Source: JAAYJM01 sp964498585 (GTDB lineage: Bacteria; Bacteroidota; Ignavibacteria; Kapaibacteriales; UBA2268). From it: a stretch of 16,319 bases of DNA. Position numbers and translations under genes: made by a program. Of the stretch, positions 5,964 through 14,703 are shown in pieces (the first letter of the stretch is position 1; every line of letters starts with the position of its first letter). The DNA lies in the NCBI GenBank assembly GCA_964498585.1, contig CAZCHH010000069.1:1-16319 (forward strand). The letters run 5' to 3'. Below the pieces are notes generated by a model. It had not been told where the DNA came from. It ran no database searches and saw only the letters and a program-made list of their open reading frames with translations.

Positions 5964-7946
5964 ATGAAAAACTTTTTTGCAATATTGTTAGTGATTGCAA
6001 TACTACCTATTAGCTTAATTTCACAGACGGATAAACAGCTAATTGACATAAGCAATAAAAAGATGCTGAATTCGGCACCATCTACATTTATTTTAAAAAA
6101 TATTGAACCTATCAATATTTATAAATCTGGTGATTTTATACAAAGTATTCCTTATAAGCAAATTGGCTATGTCAATGATGCTATATTTACTTTATATTAT
6201 GATGCTACTCCTTTTGTATATGACCCTATTTCAAATTCTTTGATTGTTGTTGTAAGTTATAGATATAGACCTTCAGATTCAGATAAAATGTCTGACTCAT
6301 TGTATTTGCTATATTCTAATGATTATGGTGATAATTGGAATAGAAAACACATACTTTTTAACTCAAATGATGTATACACAAATCCATCATTAGCTACAGT
6401 TAATCCAGGTAATAATACTACTGATTTTAATGGATTAAGTCATTATATTGTATCAAGATATTTCCCCGGTAGTGATGATTACAAATTTAAAGGTTGTTTT
6501 TATTTATATACTTACGATGGAATTCAAAGTTGGGTTGATGATAAAAAACCTACATTGGAACAACGATGGGGTAATAGCAAATTAACTACATTTTCTTCAC
6601 TAAATAGCCAAATGGTTTATCGTTACTCAATGCTTCAACCATCAAGTGAAATTTATCAATATGGCAATTATGGTTTTGGTAGCTTTGATTTTTTAACAGA
6701 AAATACAGTTGATAGTATTCCTTTTAGTTGGAAACTTACCAATTTTAAACCATCTGAATCATTACAATTAACATATAATAATAGGATGTATATGGATGTT
6801 GACGACGATGGAATTCTTTATGCTGCTGTAAATAATCATTTTGCTGATGACCCAGATAATAGAACACTAGGAATTTCACGTTCAACTGATAATGGATTGA
6901 CTTGGTTAAATTTTGAAAAATTGCCTGTTTCAGTTCTAAATAATTACTATGTAAACGAAACTGAAGCAGGTGCCTTTGGTGTTCTTATTCCTTATGAAGA
7001 AGATGGTTTTGTTGTTACTGGTGAAGACGAATTCAGTTATGTTTGCAAGGCAAGAATTTTAAATTCAAGCAGAGATGTTATTATTGCTCAACATTTTATT
7101 GAAATTTACAAGAAAAACGGTGCCTGGGGTGTAAGAAAAGTTGCTGATTACGGTTGGTTTAATGAAGAAGGTTTTAGTTATTCACCATTAGTAATTTACA
7201 ACCATAATCCAGACCCAGAAAGTGCTGTTTATATGGATTCATTATCAGAAAATTACAAAGGTAATGAAATACAGTTAAGCAAAACTGCTGATGGAGAATA
7301 TATTATTGCCAAGTGGGTTGATTGGAATACTGACAGGTTGATTGATGTAAATTTTCAATTAATTAATGGTGTTAATATTACTTCTATCTATACAACTGAT
7401 GTTTATATGTCATACAGAAGAGTTGATGGCGGCTCCTGGTCAGAACCAAAAAATATTACTGACGATGATTTGTATAATAAAATAACATATATTCCTGAAG
7501 TTGTCCCAAGCATTAATGATGTTCCTTTTATTTCTCTCATATCTTCTGAAAATTATGTAAATACTTATGTAAGATATAATTACCCACAATTTTTAAAGCA
7601 AATGCTTGTTGATGATGTTAATCAATTTCTTATGTTTTCAAATGTGAAAAATCTTGTTGGTATTGAAAATGAAAGCCCTGTTAAAAACTTCGCATTATAC
7701 GATGTTTATCCAAACCCAGTAACCAGCAATGCTGAAATTAGTTTCAGTTTAGATAAGCCGGCAGTATCCAAACTTGAACTCTTCAATTCACTAGGCGAAA
7801 GAGTTATGTTGCTTCTGGAAGGTTTCTTAGGAACTGGCACTCACGGAGTTAATGTTAATACTTCAAATTTAACTTCAGGTGTTTATTACTATACCTTGAC
7901 AGTAGAAGGCAAAACTGCTACTAAAATTCTATGCTTAACCAAATAA
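5964..7946 (+). CDS. Secreted Asp-box (sialidase-fold-like) protein with T9SS type A sorting domain
   Basis: The 660-residue product has a signal peptide (MKNFFAILLVIAILPISLIS, cleavage near residue 20). Two Asp-box motifs of the form S-x-D-x-G-x-x-W are visible: SNDYGDNW (118-125) and STDNGLTW (307-314). A looser related segment is MSYRRVDGGSW (482-492). Such motifs mark bladed beta-propellers of the BNR/sialidase type, but I see no sialidase catalytic set, so enzyme activity should not be assumed. The last 80 or so residues form a T9SS type A sorting domain: VYPNPVTSNAEISF (581-594), LFNSLGERV (606-614), LTSGVYYYTL (636-645) and a basic end. The protein should therefore cross the outer membrane by T9SS and be anchored or released. 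A good ribosome binding site (GGAG, 8 nt before the ATG), its own promoter and a strong terminator make it a single-gene unit. Confidence 0.85.
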   Translation: MKNFFAILLVIAILPISLISQTDKQLIDISNKKMLNSAPSTFILKNIEPINIYKSGDFIQSIPYKQIGYVNDAIFTLYYDATPFVYDPISNSLIVVVSYRYRPSDSDKMSDSLYLLYSNDYGDNWNRKHILFNSNDVYTNPSLATVNPGNNTTDFNGLSHYIVSRYFPGSDDYKFKGCFYLYTYDGIQSWVDDKKPTLEQRWGNSKLTTFSSLNSQMVYRYSMLQPSSEIYQYGNYGFGSFDFLTENTVDSIPFSWKLTNFKPSESLQLTYNNRMYMDVDDDGILYAAVNNHFADDPDNRTLGISRSTDNGLTWLNFEKLPVSVLNNYYVNETEAGAFGVLIPYEEDGFVVTGEDEFSYVCKARILNSSRDVIIAQHFIEIYKKNGAWGVRKVADYGWFNEEGFSYSPLVIYNHNPDPESAVYMDSLSENYKGNEIQLSKTADGEYIIAKWVDWNTDRLIDVNFQLINGVNITSIYTTDVYMSYRRVDGGSWSEPKNITDDDLYNKITYIPEVVPSINDVPFISLISSENYVNTYVRYNYPQFLKQMLVDDVNQFLMFSNVKNLVGIENESPVKNFALYDVYPNPVTSNAEISFSLDKPAVSKLELFNSLGERVMLLLEGFLGTGTHGVNVNTSNLTSGVYYYTLTVEGKTATKILCLTK

Positions 7947-7967
7947 TTTAAAGTTTTTTCTTTTATT

Positions 7968-8006
7968 AGCCATACGAATAGCTCGTTGTTCGTATGGCTT
8001 TTTTTA
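7968..8006 (+). terminator. Rho-independent terminator after the Asp-box T9SS protein gene
   Basis: AGCCATACGAA (7968-7978) pairs perfectly with TTCGTATGGCT (7989-7999) across a 10-nt loop. A run of seven T residues follows (8000-8006). It lies 22 nt after the stop codon, so it should separate this gene from the next one at 8075. Confidence 0.93.
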
Positions 8007-8074
8007 TTTATAAAATTTAGTTAAATTGAAAAATGAGATATTGTGAATTAAATAAGGAAATATACAGGTGAATT

Positions 8075-11000
8075 ATGAAAAAATATATACTTTTTTTCTT
8101 TTTATTTCTTTTTTCAGTTGATTGTTTTTCAGAAATTATTGAAATAAAGCGAGATAACGGAGAGCCGGCTGGCAATTGCTTCATAGCGAAAAGATATTTC
8201 TGGGATGAATCAGTTGCTTTCAAAATAAATGCTCCCTGTTTCATAAAAACAATAAGCATTTATCTTTCCGGAGAAACTCCCGGATTAGATACGATTTGGG
8301 TGTGTGGCGACCCTGCTGCAGGTAATCTGAATCCAACACTCTATGTCTGGAAATTCAATTCCCTAATTCCTCCGATTATTTTCAATTACGATGGAATTTC
8401 GGGCTGGAAAGAATTTGATATTTCAAGTTATAATTTAAGATTAAACGGTTATGAATCTATTGCAATTCAGCACCGAATAAAACAAGACGGACCTTGGTTT
8501 ACTTACGACAGTGACGGCAGAACTACAGACAAAGCAAGCGGTAAAACATCCTGGCTCACCGACCCTTTTACTCCAAATGCAAATTTTTATAATATTAAAG
8601 GGACAATTTATGAATATCCAGACGGCGATTTCCTTGTCCGTCTTTTCATTGAATATCAATATTTAGATGGCGATGGATACCAGGCAGCGCCACCACCAAC
8701 ACTTGTAAATATAAATTCTGAAACAAACATTTCAATTTCTGGCAATCCTGCAATAGTTGATTGGAATAATGACGGCTGGGACGATATTTCCTGCAATGGA
8801 AAGTTTTATGAAAACAATCAGGATGGCACTTTTACTGAAAAAAGCAGTCAATTCGGAATTTTAAGTGGTAGCTATTCCTGGGCTGATATTGATAATAATG
8901 GCTTTCTTGATGCTTTTGTTGTTCGTGGCTGGAATAATGATAAAATCTATGCTAATCAGGGAAACGGTGTTTTTAATGATATTACTTCAACTACAGAAAT
9001 TACAAATAATTATCCAACTGAAACTCCAGTATGGTTCGATAGCGATAATGACGGAACTTTAGACCTTTTCATTGCTAACCGAAGAAAAGAAGAAAGCGGA
9101 CAGGAAACTTATTACCCAAATCAATTATGGGTTAATATGGGAAATGGAACGTTTATGAATGCAACTGATGAAGCAGGCATTTCAGCAGCAGAGCCGTCGC
9201 CATATTACGATTTATACGGAGCAACTGCAGTAGATTTCAACAAAGACAACTCTGCCGATATTTTCGTTGCTACATATCGTTTAGCACCGGATTTACTTTA
9301 TAAAAATGATAAAAATGGATTTTTTAATGATGTTGCCCGTCAAACTGGAGTGATTGGTCTTGAAACCGCACTACCACAATATTTCGGTCATGGAATGGGC
9401 TGTCATTGGGGCGATTTTAATAACGACGGCTATATAGATTTATGCGTTGGTAATCTTGCCCATCTTGACGAACGAGGTCGCTATTCAAATCCATCGCTTA
9501 TTTTCAGAAATGACGGACCACCTGATTTTCATTTTACAGAATTAGGCAATGAAATGGGATTGCGTTTTCACGAAGGTAATGCAGGCGCCTTATGGCTAGA
9601 TTTGGATTTAGATGGATATCTCGACCTTTGGCACGGAAAATATGCGGGCGGAATCGGCTCCTTATATATTAATCAAGGTCCGCCCGATTTCAAATTACAG
9701 GATGTTACATGGGAAGTTAATTCTGTTATTCAAAATCCCTGGACTGCTGTTTATTTGGATATCGATAACGATGGCGATTTGGATATGATTATTAATAACA
9801 ACGTATTACGTAACGATATGGAAAGAAAAGGCAACTGGGCAGCTTTTAGAATTCAGGGCAATCCTGAAGATAATGTTAATTTAGATGCTTATGGAACGAA
9901 AATTACTGCTTATATTGGAGATAGATTATTTTTCAGAGAATTAAGCAGTAGTGCTGCCGGAAGTCGTGCTACTCAAAATTCTAATGAGTTGCATTTTGGT
10001 TTGGGTAATAATGAAATAATTGATAGCATAGTCCTATCCTATCCAAATGGAAAAAGCATAACTCACTCAAATATTAAAACAAACGCTCACTATTTTATTC
10101 CTTATTTGCAGCAACCTGAAATGAGAATTCTTTCTACTCCTGCACTTGTTCAGCCAAAGAATTTTTACAACAGAATCGGTATTGATTACCCAGTTTTCAA
10201 GTGGACGAAAGTTGAAGCAGCTATTAGATATCAAGTACAAATTAGTATCAATCAGGATTTTTCAACGTTGAATATAAATGAAACAATAGAAGAAAATGCC
10301 TATTATTTAGCAAAATTAAAGGACCAGACTCAGTATTTTTGGCGGGTTCGTGCTTTCAGTCAAAATGATTCAAGCCGCTGGTCATCTGTTTGGGAGTTTT
10401 TTACCGGAACGCCCAATCCATCAAGTCCAAATCTTATTCTGCCTGCAAATAATGAAGTAAATGTAAATTTTCAACCTAAATTTGTTTGGTCAACTGTCTC
10501 TTATCCTACTAAATATATGAATAAAACATTCTATACTCTTGAGCTTTCTTTTGACACACTATTTAGTAATCCTTTTAAAGTTATTGAGAGTTTAAAAGAT
10601 ACATTCTATATTTTTGAAGATGATTTGGATATAAACACAGAATATTTCTGGCGAGTTATACCAATAAATATTGATTTTAAAGGGAATGCTTCTGAAATCT
10701 ATAAGTTTAAAACAATTAGCTTGCCAGCAACACCTGTTTTGGAATCTCCTGCAAATAACGAAACAGATGTTATAATACGTCCCTATTTTAATTGGTCTGA
10801 TGTAGATTTTGCCGATTACTATTGTTTACAAATAAGTGAATATGAGGATTTCAACACAATAATTTATGAAAATACTGATATCAATTCAAATGTTTTTAAA
10901 TTACTAAAAAGTTTAGATGGTTCTACTACTTATTACTGGCGTTTAAAAGCTTCTAATTTAGCAGGGGAGAGCGAGTGGTCTGAAATCTGGTCTTTTACTA

Positions 11001-11593
11001 CAATTTTAATTCCTAAAATGCTTTCTCTTGTTTATCCAACTAACGAAATGCAGGAAGCATCTACTATAATTAATTTCGAATGGAATGAATCTCAAAATTC
11101 AATTTACTATCAGTTACAGGTAGCTGATAATCTCAGTTTTACTAAATGTAAAATTGATGCTGATAGTTTAACTATAACTGAATATTCAAACACTGGCTCA
11201 GCTCTTGATAAAGGAACTATATATTACTGGCGGGTAAGAGGAAAAAACGATGTCGGAAGCGGTCTTTGGAGCCAAACCTGGTCTTTTAAAACAGAAGGAG
11301 GTTCAGATGTTTTTGATGAAAATTTTACAAATGATATTTTTGTTTTGAATATTTTCCCTAATCCATTTAAAGACAATTTGTTAGTCAGTTTTAACTTGTT
11401 TAATCAGTCTTACGTAAATATCAGTATTGTCAATGTATTCGGTGAAACACTTCATACTTTTACATCAGAAAAATTAAGTCAAGGCACTTATTCTTATAAT
11501 TGGCAACCATTTAGCATTTCTGAAGGTATTTATTTTCTGAAAATTATTACTAATGAAAAGCAGAGTATTTATAAAATAATGTATTTAAAATAA
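8075..11593 (+). CDS. Large secreted mosaic protein: FG-GAP repeats, ASPIC/UnbV domain, Fn3-like modules, T9SS sorting domain
   Basis: The 1172-residue product starts with a signal peptide (to about residue 19). Residues 20-195 look like a beta-sandwich domain. Seven D-x-D/N-x-D/N-G-x-x-D loops follow, typical of calcium-binding FG-GAP/VCBS propeller blades, including DWNNDGWDD (229-237), DSDNDGTLD (322-330), DFNNDGYID (447-455) and DIDNDGDLD (562-570); the loop at 387-395 lacks its glycine. Residues about 605-675 match an ASPIC/UnbV domain (AYGTKITAYIGD, LHFGLGN, VLSYPNGK), as in CRTAC1-type proteins. Four fibronectin-III-like modules follow (about 690-778, 785-880, 886-976, 982-1073), each with a YFWRV/YYWRL-type strand and three with an ending like WSF(T/K)T. 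A T9SS sorting domain ends the chain (IFPNPFKDNLLVSF, 1093-1106; ISEGIYFLKI, 1148-1157). A surface adhesin or matrix protein is likely. AGGTGA precedes the ATG. The stop overlaps the rsmE start. Confidence 0.88.
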   Translation: MKKYILFFFLFLFSVDCFSEIIEIKRDNGEPAGNCFIAKRYFWDESVAFKINAPCFIKTISIYLSGETPGLDTIWVCGDPAAGNLNPTLYVWKFNSLIPPIIFNYDGISGWKEFDISSYNLRLNGYESIAIQHRIKQDGPWFTYDSDGRTTDKASGKTSWLTDPFTPNANFYNIKGTIYEYPDGDFLVRLFIEYQYLDGDGYQAAPPPTLVNINSETNISISGNPAIVDWNNDGWDDISCNGKFYENNQDGTFTEKSSQFGILSGSYSWADIDNNGFLDAFVVRGWNNDKIYANQGNGVFNDITSTTEITNNYPTETPVWFDSDNDGTLDLFIANRRKEESGQETYYPNQLWVNMGNGTFMNATDEAGISAAEPSPYYDLYGATAVDFNKDNSADIFVATYRLAPDLLYKNDKNGFFNDVARQTGVIGLETALPQYFGHGMGCHWGDFNNDGYIDLCVGNLAHLDERGRYSNPSLIFRNDGPPDFHFTELGNEMGLRFHEGNAGALWLDLDLDGYLDLWHGKYAGGIGSLYINQGPPDFKLQDVTWEVNSVIQNPWTAVYLDIDNDGDLDMIINNNVLRNDMERKGNWAAFRIQGNPEDNVNLDAYGTKITAYIGDRLFFRELSSSAAGSRATQNSNELHFGLGNNEIIDSIVLSYPNGKSITHSNIKTNAHYFIPYLQQPEMRILSTPALVQPKNFYNRIGIDYPVFKWTKVEAAIRYQVQISINQDFSTLNINETIEENAYYLAKLKDQTQYFWRVRAFSQNDSSRWSSVWEFFTGTPNPSSPNLILPANNEVNVNFQPKFVWSTVSYPTKYMNKTFYTLELSFDTLFSNPFKVIESLKDTFYIFEDDLDINTEYFWRVIPINIDFKGNASEIYKFKTISLPATPVLESPANNETDVIIRPYFNWSDVDFADYYCLQISEYEDFNTIIYENTDINSNVFKLLKSLDGSTTYYWRLKASNLAGESEWSEIWSFTTILIPKMLSLVYPTNEMQEASTIINFEWNESQNSIYYQLQVADNLSFTKCKIDADSLTITEYSNTGSALDKGTIYYWRVRGKNDVGSGLWSQTWSFKTEGGSDVFDENFTNDIFVLNIFPNPFKDNLLVSFNLFNQSYVNISIVNVFGETLHTFTSEKLSQGTYSYNWQPFSISEGIYFLKIITNEKQSIYKIMYLK

Positions 11594-12282
11594 TGGATTG
11601 TATTTATTATCCTTCGTTCAATAATAATAATAATTACATTAACATTGAACATACTTTTACAAATCATCTGAAAGCGTTACGCATTCGCTTAGGAGATTCT
11701 TTGCTCATAACAAACGGGCAGGGATTGCTTGTTAAAACTACTTTGATGAATGAAGACAAACAGAGCTATGTTTTTAAAATTATTGATAAAATAGAAAATT
11801 TTGATTGTTTTCCAAATAGATTTGCTCTTGCTTTAGGTATTATTGATTCAAGAGATAGATTTGAATTTGCTTTTGAAAAAGCTGTCGAACTCGGAATAAC
11901 GGATTTTTTCCCATTGATAACTCAAAACACTCAGAAGGACACTATTAAAATTGAGCGACTGACTGCAAAAGCTATTGCAGCAATATCTCAATCTCAAAGA
12001 GCAATGCTGCCAGTTATTCATCATCCAATTAAAATTAGTGATTTAGCAGAACAATTTTCTCAGTTTAAAAAAATCTTTATTGCTGATATTAGCGGGAAGC
12101 AGCTAGGAAAAGGCAAAAAACCTGAATCATTTATTATTGTGATTGGTCCTGAAGGCGGTTTTACTGATGAAGAATTAGATTTATTAAAAAGTATAAAGAA
12201 CTCCGTTCTGTTTTCTCTCGGAGACAAAAGATTGAGGACTGAAACCGCAGCTATTGTATCATTAGGATTGTTGTGTACTTAA
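11593..12282 (+). CDS. rsmE: 16S rRNA (uracil1498-N3)-methyltransferase RsmE
   Basis: RsmE uses S-adenosylmethionine to methylate N3 of U1498 in 16S rRNA, near the decoding centre of the assembled small subunit. The 229-residue product has the normal family length. It shows a PUA-like N-terminal part (HLKALRIRLGDSLLITNGQG, residues 25-44) and a SPOUT-fold methyltransferase domain with FAFEKAVELGITDFFPL (92-108), IGPEGGFTDEEL (184-195) and the knot motif LGDKRLRTETAAI (209-221). A run of five Asn (10-14), encoded by five AAT triplets (11620-11634), lies in a likely surface loop before the PUA part. The ATG overlaps the preceding stop (TAATG) and no ribosome binding site of its own is visible, so translation probably depends on ribosomes finishing the upstream surface-protein gene. 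The pairing has no obvious functional logic. The start is supported by the normal RsmE N-terminus. Confidence 0.95.
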   Translation: MDCIYYPSFNNNNNYINIEHTFTNHLKALRIRLGDSLLITNGQGLLVKTTLMNEDKQSYVFKIIDKIENFDCFPNRFALALGIIDSRDRFEFAFEKAVELGITDFFPLITQNTQKDTIKIERLTAKAIAAISQSQRAMLPVIHHPIKISDLAEQFSQFKKIFIADISGKQLGKGKKPESFIIVIGPEGGFTDEELDLLKSIKNSVLFSLGDKRLRTETAAIVSLGLLCT

Positions 12283-12354
12283 TAAATTTCTTTGTTACTT
12301 CTATGAAAAAAAAATAAAATTCTAAATATAAAAAACATAATAAATAAAAAAATT

Positions 12355-13446
12355 ATGATTAAATCAAGCATTTTCCCGTCAAAATATCTGCAAGGTGCTG
12401 GGGCAATAAACCAACTTGCAGAATTTACTGCAGATTTCGGCAAAAAACCACTGGTAATCTGCTCTCCTTCTATGTTTAATAATTTAATTCCAAAAATCAC
12501 AGAAAATTCTAATAGTTATAATGATTATCATTTTGAAAAGTTCAATGGACAATGTTCTTATAACGAAATTAATCGTTTAATAGAGATAGCAAGCAATAAT
12601 AAAAATGACTTTATAATTGGATTTGGCGGAGGAAAAACTCTTGATACCTCGCGTGTAATCGCAAATAACCTGTCGCTTCAATTAGTAATAGTTCCGAGTA
12701 TCGCTTCAACAGATGCTCCGACAGCTTCCGTTTCAGTTGTTTATAACGAAAAGGGAGAAGTTCAGGATATTTTAACATTTAAGCGAAATCCAGATTTAAT
12801 TTTAATTGACACAGAAATTATAGTGCAAGCTCCTGAACGCTTTCTTGTTTCTGGAATGGGTGATGCTCTTTCAACTTGGGTCGAAGCACAAGCTTGCAAG
12901 AAAAATCATCGGAATAATGTTGAAGGACATCTTGGCACTTTAACCGCCTATTCGATTGCTGAACTTTGCTATAGCACTATTCTTGAGTATGGCTACCCTG
13001 CTAAACTATCCAATGAAGCAAAAGTAGCAACACCAGCTTTTGAGAATGTTGTTGAAGCAAATACTTTAATGAGTGGAATCGGTTTTGAAAGTGGTGGATT
13101 AGCTGGCTCTCATGCTATTCATAATGGTTTTTGCGTGCTTCCAGAAACATCAGCATATTATCACGGCGAAAAAGTTGCTTTCGGTATGCTTGCTTCACTT
13201 TTTCTTACAGACAAGCCACAGTATATTGTTGAAGAGTTATATTCTTTCTGCGAAAAAGTTGGATTGCCAACCACAATGAAAGAAATCGGAGTAACTGACA
13301 CATCAAAAGAAACACTTATGAAAGTAGCCAGACGCTCTTGTCGTGAAGATGAGTGTATTTTTAATGATTTATTAAATGTTACTTCAGAGCAGGTCTATTC
13401 TGCTATCGTTTTAGCTGATAAATTTGGCAAAGAAAGAAAAAAGTAA
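12355..13446 (+). CDS. gldA: Glycerol dehydrogenase (NAD-dependent, iron-type alcohol dehydrogenase family)
   Basis: GldA interconverts glycerol and dihydroxyacetone with NAD in the cytoplasm. The 363-residue product matches the family length. It contains the nucleotide-binding motif GFGGGKTLDTSR (89-100), the stretch VPSIASTDAPTASVSVVY (113-130), and metal ligands at the expected places: Asp170 in GMGDALSTWVEA, His253 in AGSHAIHNG and His270 in YYHGEKVAFG. These would hold the zinc ion used by GldA. The motif set fits GldA better than glycerol-1-phosphate dehydrogenase, but substrate is inferred from family. The start at ATG 12355 keeps the normal N-terminus; it is preceded by an A-rich stretch with no Shine-Dalgarno-like sequence. 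It follows rsmE by 72 nt on the same strand, with no terminator or clear promoter seen between them, so it could be read through from upstream. Confidence 0.93.
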   Translation: MIKSSIFPSKYLQGAGAINQLAEFTADFGKKPLVICSPSMFNNLIPKITENSNSYNDYHFEKFNGQCSYNEINRLIEIASNNKNDFIIGFGGGKTLDTSRVIANNLSLQLVIVPSIASTDAPTASVSVVYNEKGEVQDILTFKRNPDLILIDTEIIVQAPERFLVSGMGDALSTWVEAQACKKNHRNNVEGHLGTLTAYSIAELCYSTILEYGYPAKLSNEAKVATPAFENVVEANTLMSGIGFESGGLAGSHAIHNGFCVLPETSAYYHGEKVAFGMLASLFLTDKPQYIVEELYSFCEKVGLPTTMKEIGVTDTSKETLMKVARRSCREDECIFNDLLNVTSEQVYSAIVLADKFGKERKK

Positions 13447-13507
13447 AGAAATACAAAACATCAAGCAAATACTTGATATGAGTAAGGATTACAGTAAGTT
13501 TAGAAGG

Positions 13508-13531
13508 TTTAGAAGGGTTTAGATAGTTTAG
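13508..13531 (+). repeat. Dispersed TTTAGA-rich repeat, copy 2
   Basis: GGTTTAGATAGTTTAG at 13516-13531 is identical to 3522-3537. The preceding bases show the same unit twice more (GTTTAGAAG beginning at 13499 and 13507), so this copy is a short imperfect tandem array of an 8-10-nt unit. It sits in the 276-nt spacer between gldA and the exopolyphosphatase gene, where I see no gene and only a weak 6-bp hairpin (13460-13477). Confidence 0.65.
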
Positions 13532-13663
13532 TTTTTTAAATTTCGTAAATTTATAGAAAAAAGGAATGATGTTAATAGCTATGAAGAAGGGAAAATTTAT
13601 TATAATTTCCATTTAAAACATAAGTGAATTTATCATAAATACTATTTTTTCAGTTTAATTTAC

Positions 13664-13671
13664 TATTTTTG
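13664..13671 (+). promoter_or_regulatory. Candidate -7 promoter motif for the exopolyphosphatase gene
   Basis: TATTTTTG matches TAnnTTTG and lies 51 nt before the ATG at 13723. The region expected to hold the -33 TTTG is T-rich (13641-13650) but lacks the G, so support is partial. Confidence 0.35.
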
Positions 13672-13722
13672 CTGATAGTATAATTAATAAATTTTAGATT
13701 TTAATTTATCAAATTTCAAATT

Positions 13723-14625
13723 ATGAATAAAGAACGTTTTGCAGGATTAGACATAGGTTCAAATACCGTTTTGATGTTAATTGCCGAAAAAGAAGGAAAA
13801 AACTTAAAAATAATAAGAGATGAACATTCTATTGCCCGGCTCGGTGAAAATGTATGGAAAACCAATGAAATAAATAATATAGCTATAGAAAGGGCTAAAG
13901 CAGTTTTAGAAAAATATAAAAACATTTGCAAAGAAGAACAGGTTACGCAAATATATGCAAATGCAACATCTGCTATACGTGATGCCAAAAATGGAAAAGA
14001 AGTAGCAAAAATTTTAGCTGAAACATTAGGAACAGAAATAAAAATCATTTCCGGAGACAAAGAAGCTGAACTAACTTTTATTGGAACAGTAGAAAGTGAA
14101 AAACCATCTGTCGTTGTTGATATTGGTGGTGGAAGCACAGAAATTATTTTTGGTAAAAATAGTAAAATTGATTTCAAGAAAAGCATAAAAATAGGTGCAG
14201 TCAAGCTAACTGATAAATTTTTTCCTAAACACCCACCTAAAGATACTGAAATTGATGATATGCGTCATTTTATTAGAAAAACATTATCAGCAATACCCAA
14301 AATTGATAATGATTCAATTCTATATTCTGTTGCAGGCACTCCAACTACTCTTGCTGCTGTTGACTTAAGGATTAAAGATTATCAATCAAGTATAATAAAC
14401 CAACATAAACTAAAAATAAATAGAATTGAAAAGATAACAAACATATTTTTAAATCTTTCAGTTCAGGAAATCATAGAAAATTATGGTATCGAGCCGATGA
14501 GAGCAGATATTATTACAGCCGGAAGTATTATTTTAGAGGAATGTTTGTCTCATTTTCAAAGAGATTTCTGCTTTGTTAGTATTTATGGATTAAGGTTAGG
14601 GATATTAAAAGAGCATTTAAAATAA
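13723..14625 (+). CDS. ppx: Ppx/GppA-type exopolyphosphatase, short form
   Basis: The family belongs to the sugar kinase/Hsp70/actin fold and releases terminal phosphate from polyphosphate or from the alarmone pppGpp. The 300-residue product shows the full core set: phosphate-1 motif GLDIGSNTVLMLIAE (8-22), ATSAIRDAKNG (81-91), ISGDKEAELTF (109-119) with a likely catalytic Glu114, phosphate-2 motif VVDIGGGSTEI (131-141), AGTPTTLAA (204-212) and MRADIITAG (259-267). It lacks the C-terminal HD-like extension of the roughly 500-residue E. coli enzymes and matches the short form seen in many bacteria. Polyphosphate and pppGpp as substrates cannot be told apart from sequence. No Shine-Dalgarno-like sequence precedes the ATG. 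The lipoprotein gene 78 nt downstream probably has its own promoter. Confidence 0.93.
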   Translation: MNKERFAGLDIGSNTVLMLIAEKEGKNLKIIRDEHSIARLGENVWKTNEINNIAIERAKAVLEKYKNICKEEQVTQIYANATSAIRDAKNGKEVAKILAETLGTEIKIISGDKEAELTFIGTVESEKPSVVVDIGGGSTEIIFGKNSKIDFKKSIKIGAVKLTDKFFPKHPPKDTEIDDMRHFIRKTLSAIPKIDNDSILYSVAGTPTTLAAVDLRIKDYQSSIINQHKLKINRIEKITNIFLNLSVQEIIENYGIEPMRADIITAGSIILEECLSHFQRDFCFVSIYGLRLGILKEHLK

Positions 14626-14650
14626 AAATGATTTATTTATAATTAATTAG

Positions 14651-14658
14651 TAATTTTG
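14651..14658 (+). promoter_or_regulatory. Candidate -7 promoter motif for the second lipoprotein gene
   Basis: TAATTTTG matches TAnnTTTG and lies 45 nt before the ATG at 14704. No good -33 TTTG is found at the normal distance (only TTTA at 14632-14635), so this is a partial match. Confidence 0.4.
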
Positions 14659-14703
14659 TAAAAAATATATTAACAAAAATTTAATTATTTAATTAGGTGA
14701 TTT

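Noticed and set aside
11620..11634. Five AAT triplets in rsmE as a phase-variation tract
   Set aside because: Changes by whole triplets keep the frame and only alter an Asn loop before the conserved PUA part, so on/off switching is not expected.
13460..13477. Hairpin after gldA as a terminator
   Set aside because: The stem is only 6 bp and no T run follows, so it is too weak to call.
13716..14204. Open minus-strand frame of 162 codons opposite the exopolyphosphatase gene
   Set aside because: It lies opposite a clear Ppx/GppA gene with all motifs. Its predicted peptide is a low-complexity hydrophobic mirror of that gene, so it is a by-product of the real frame.
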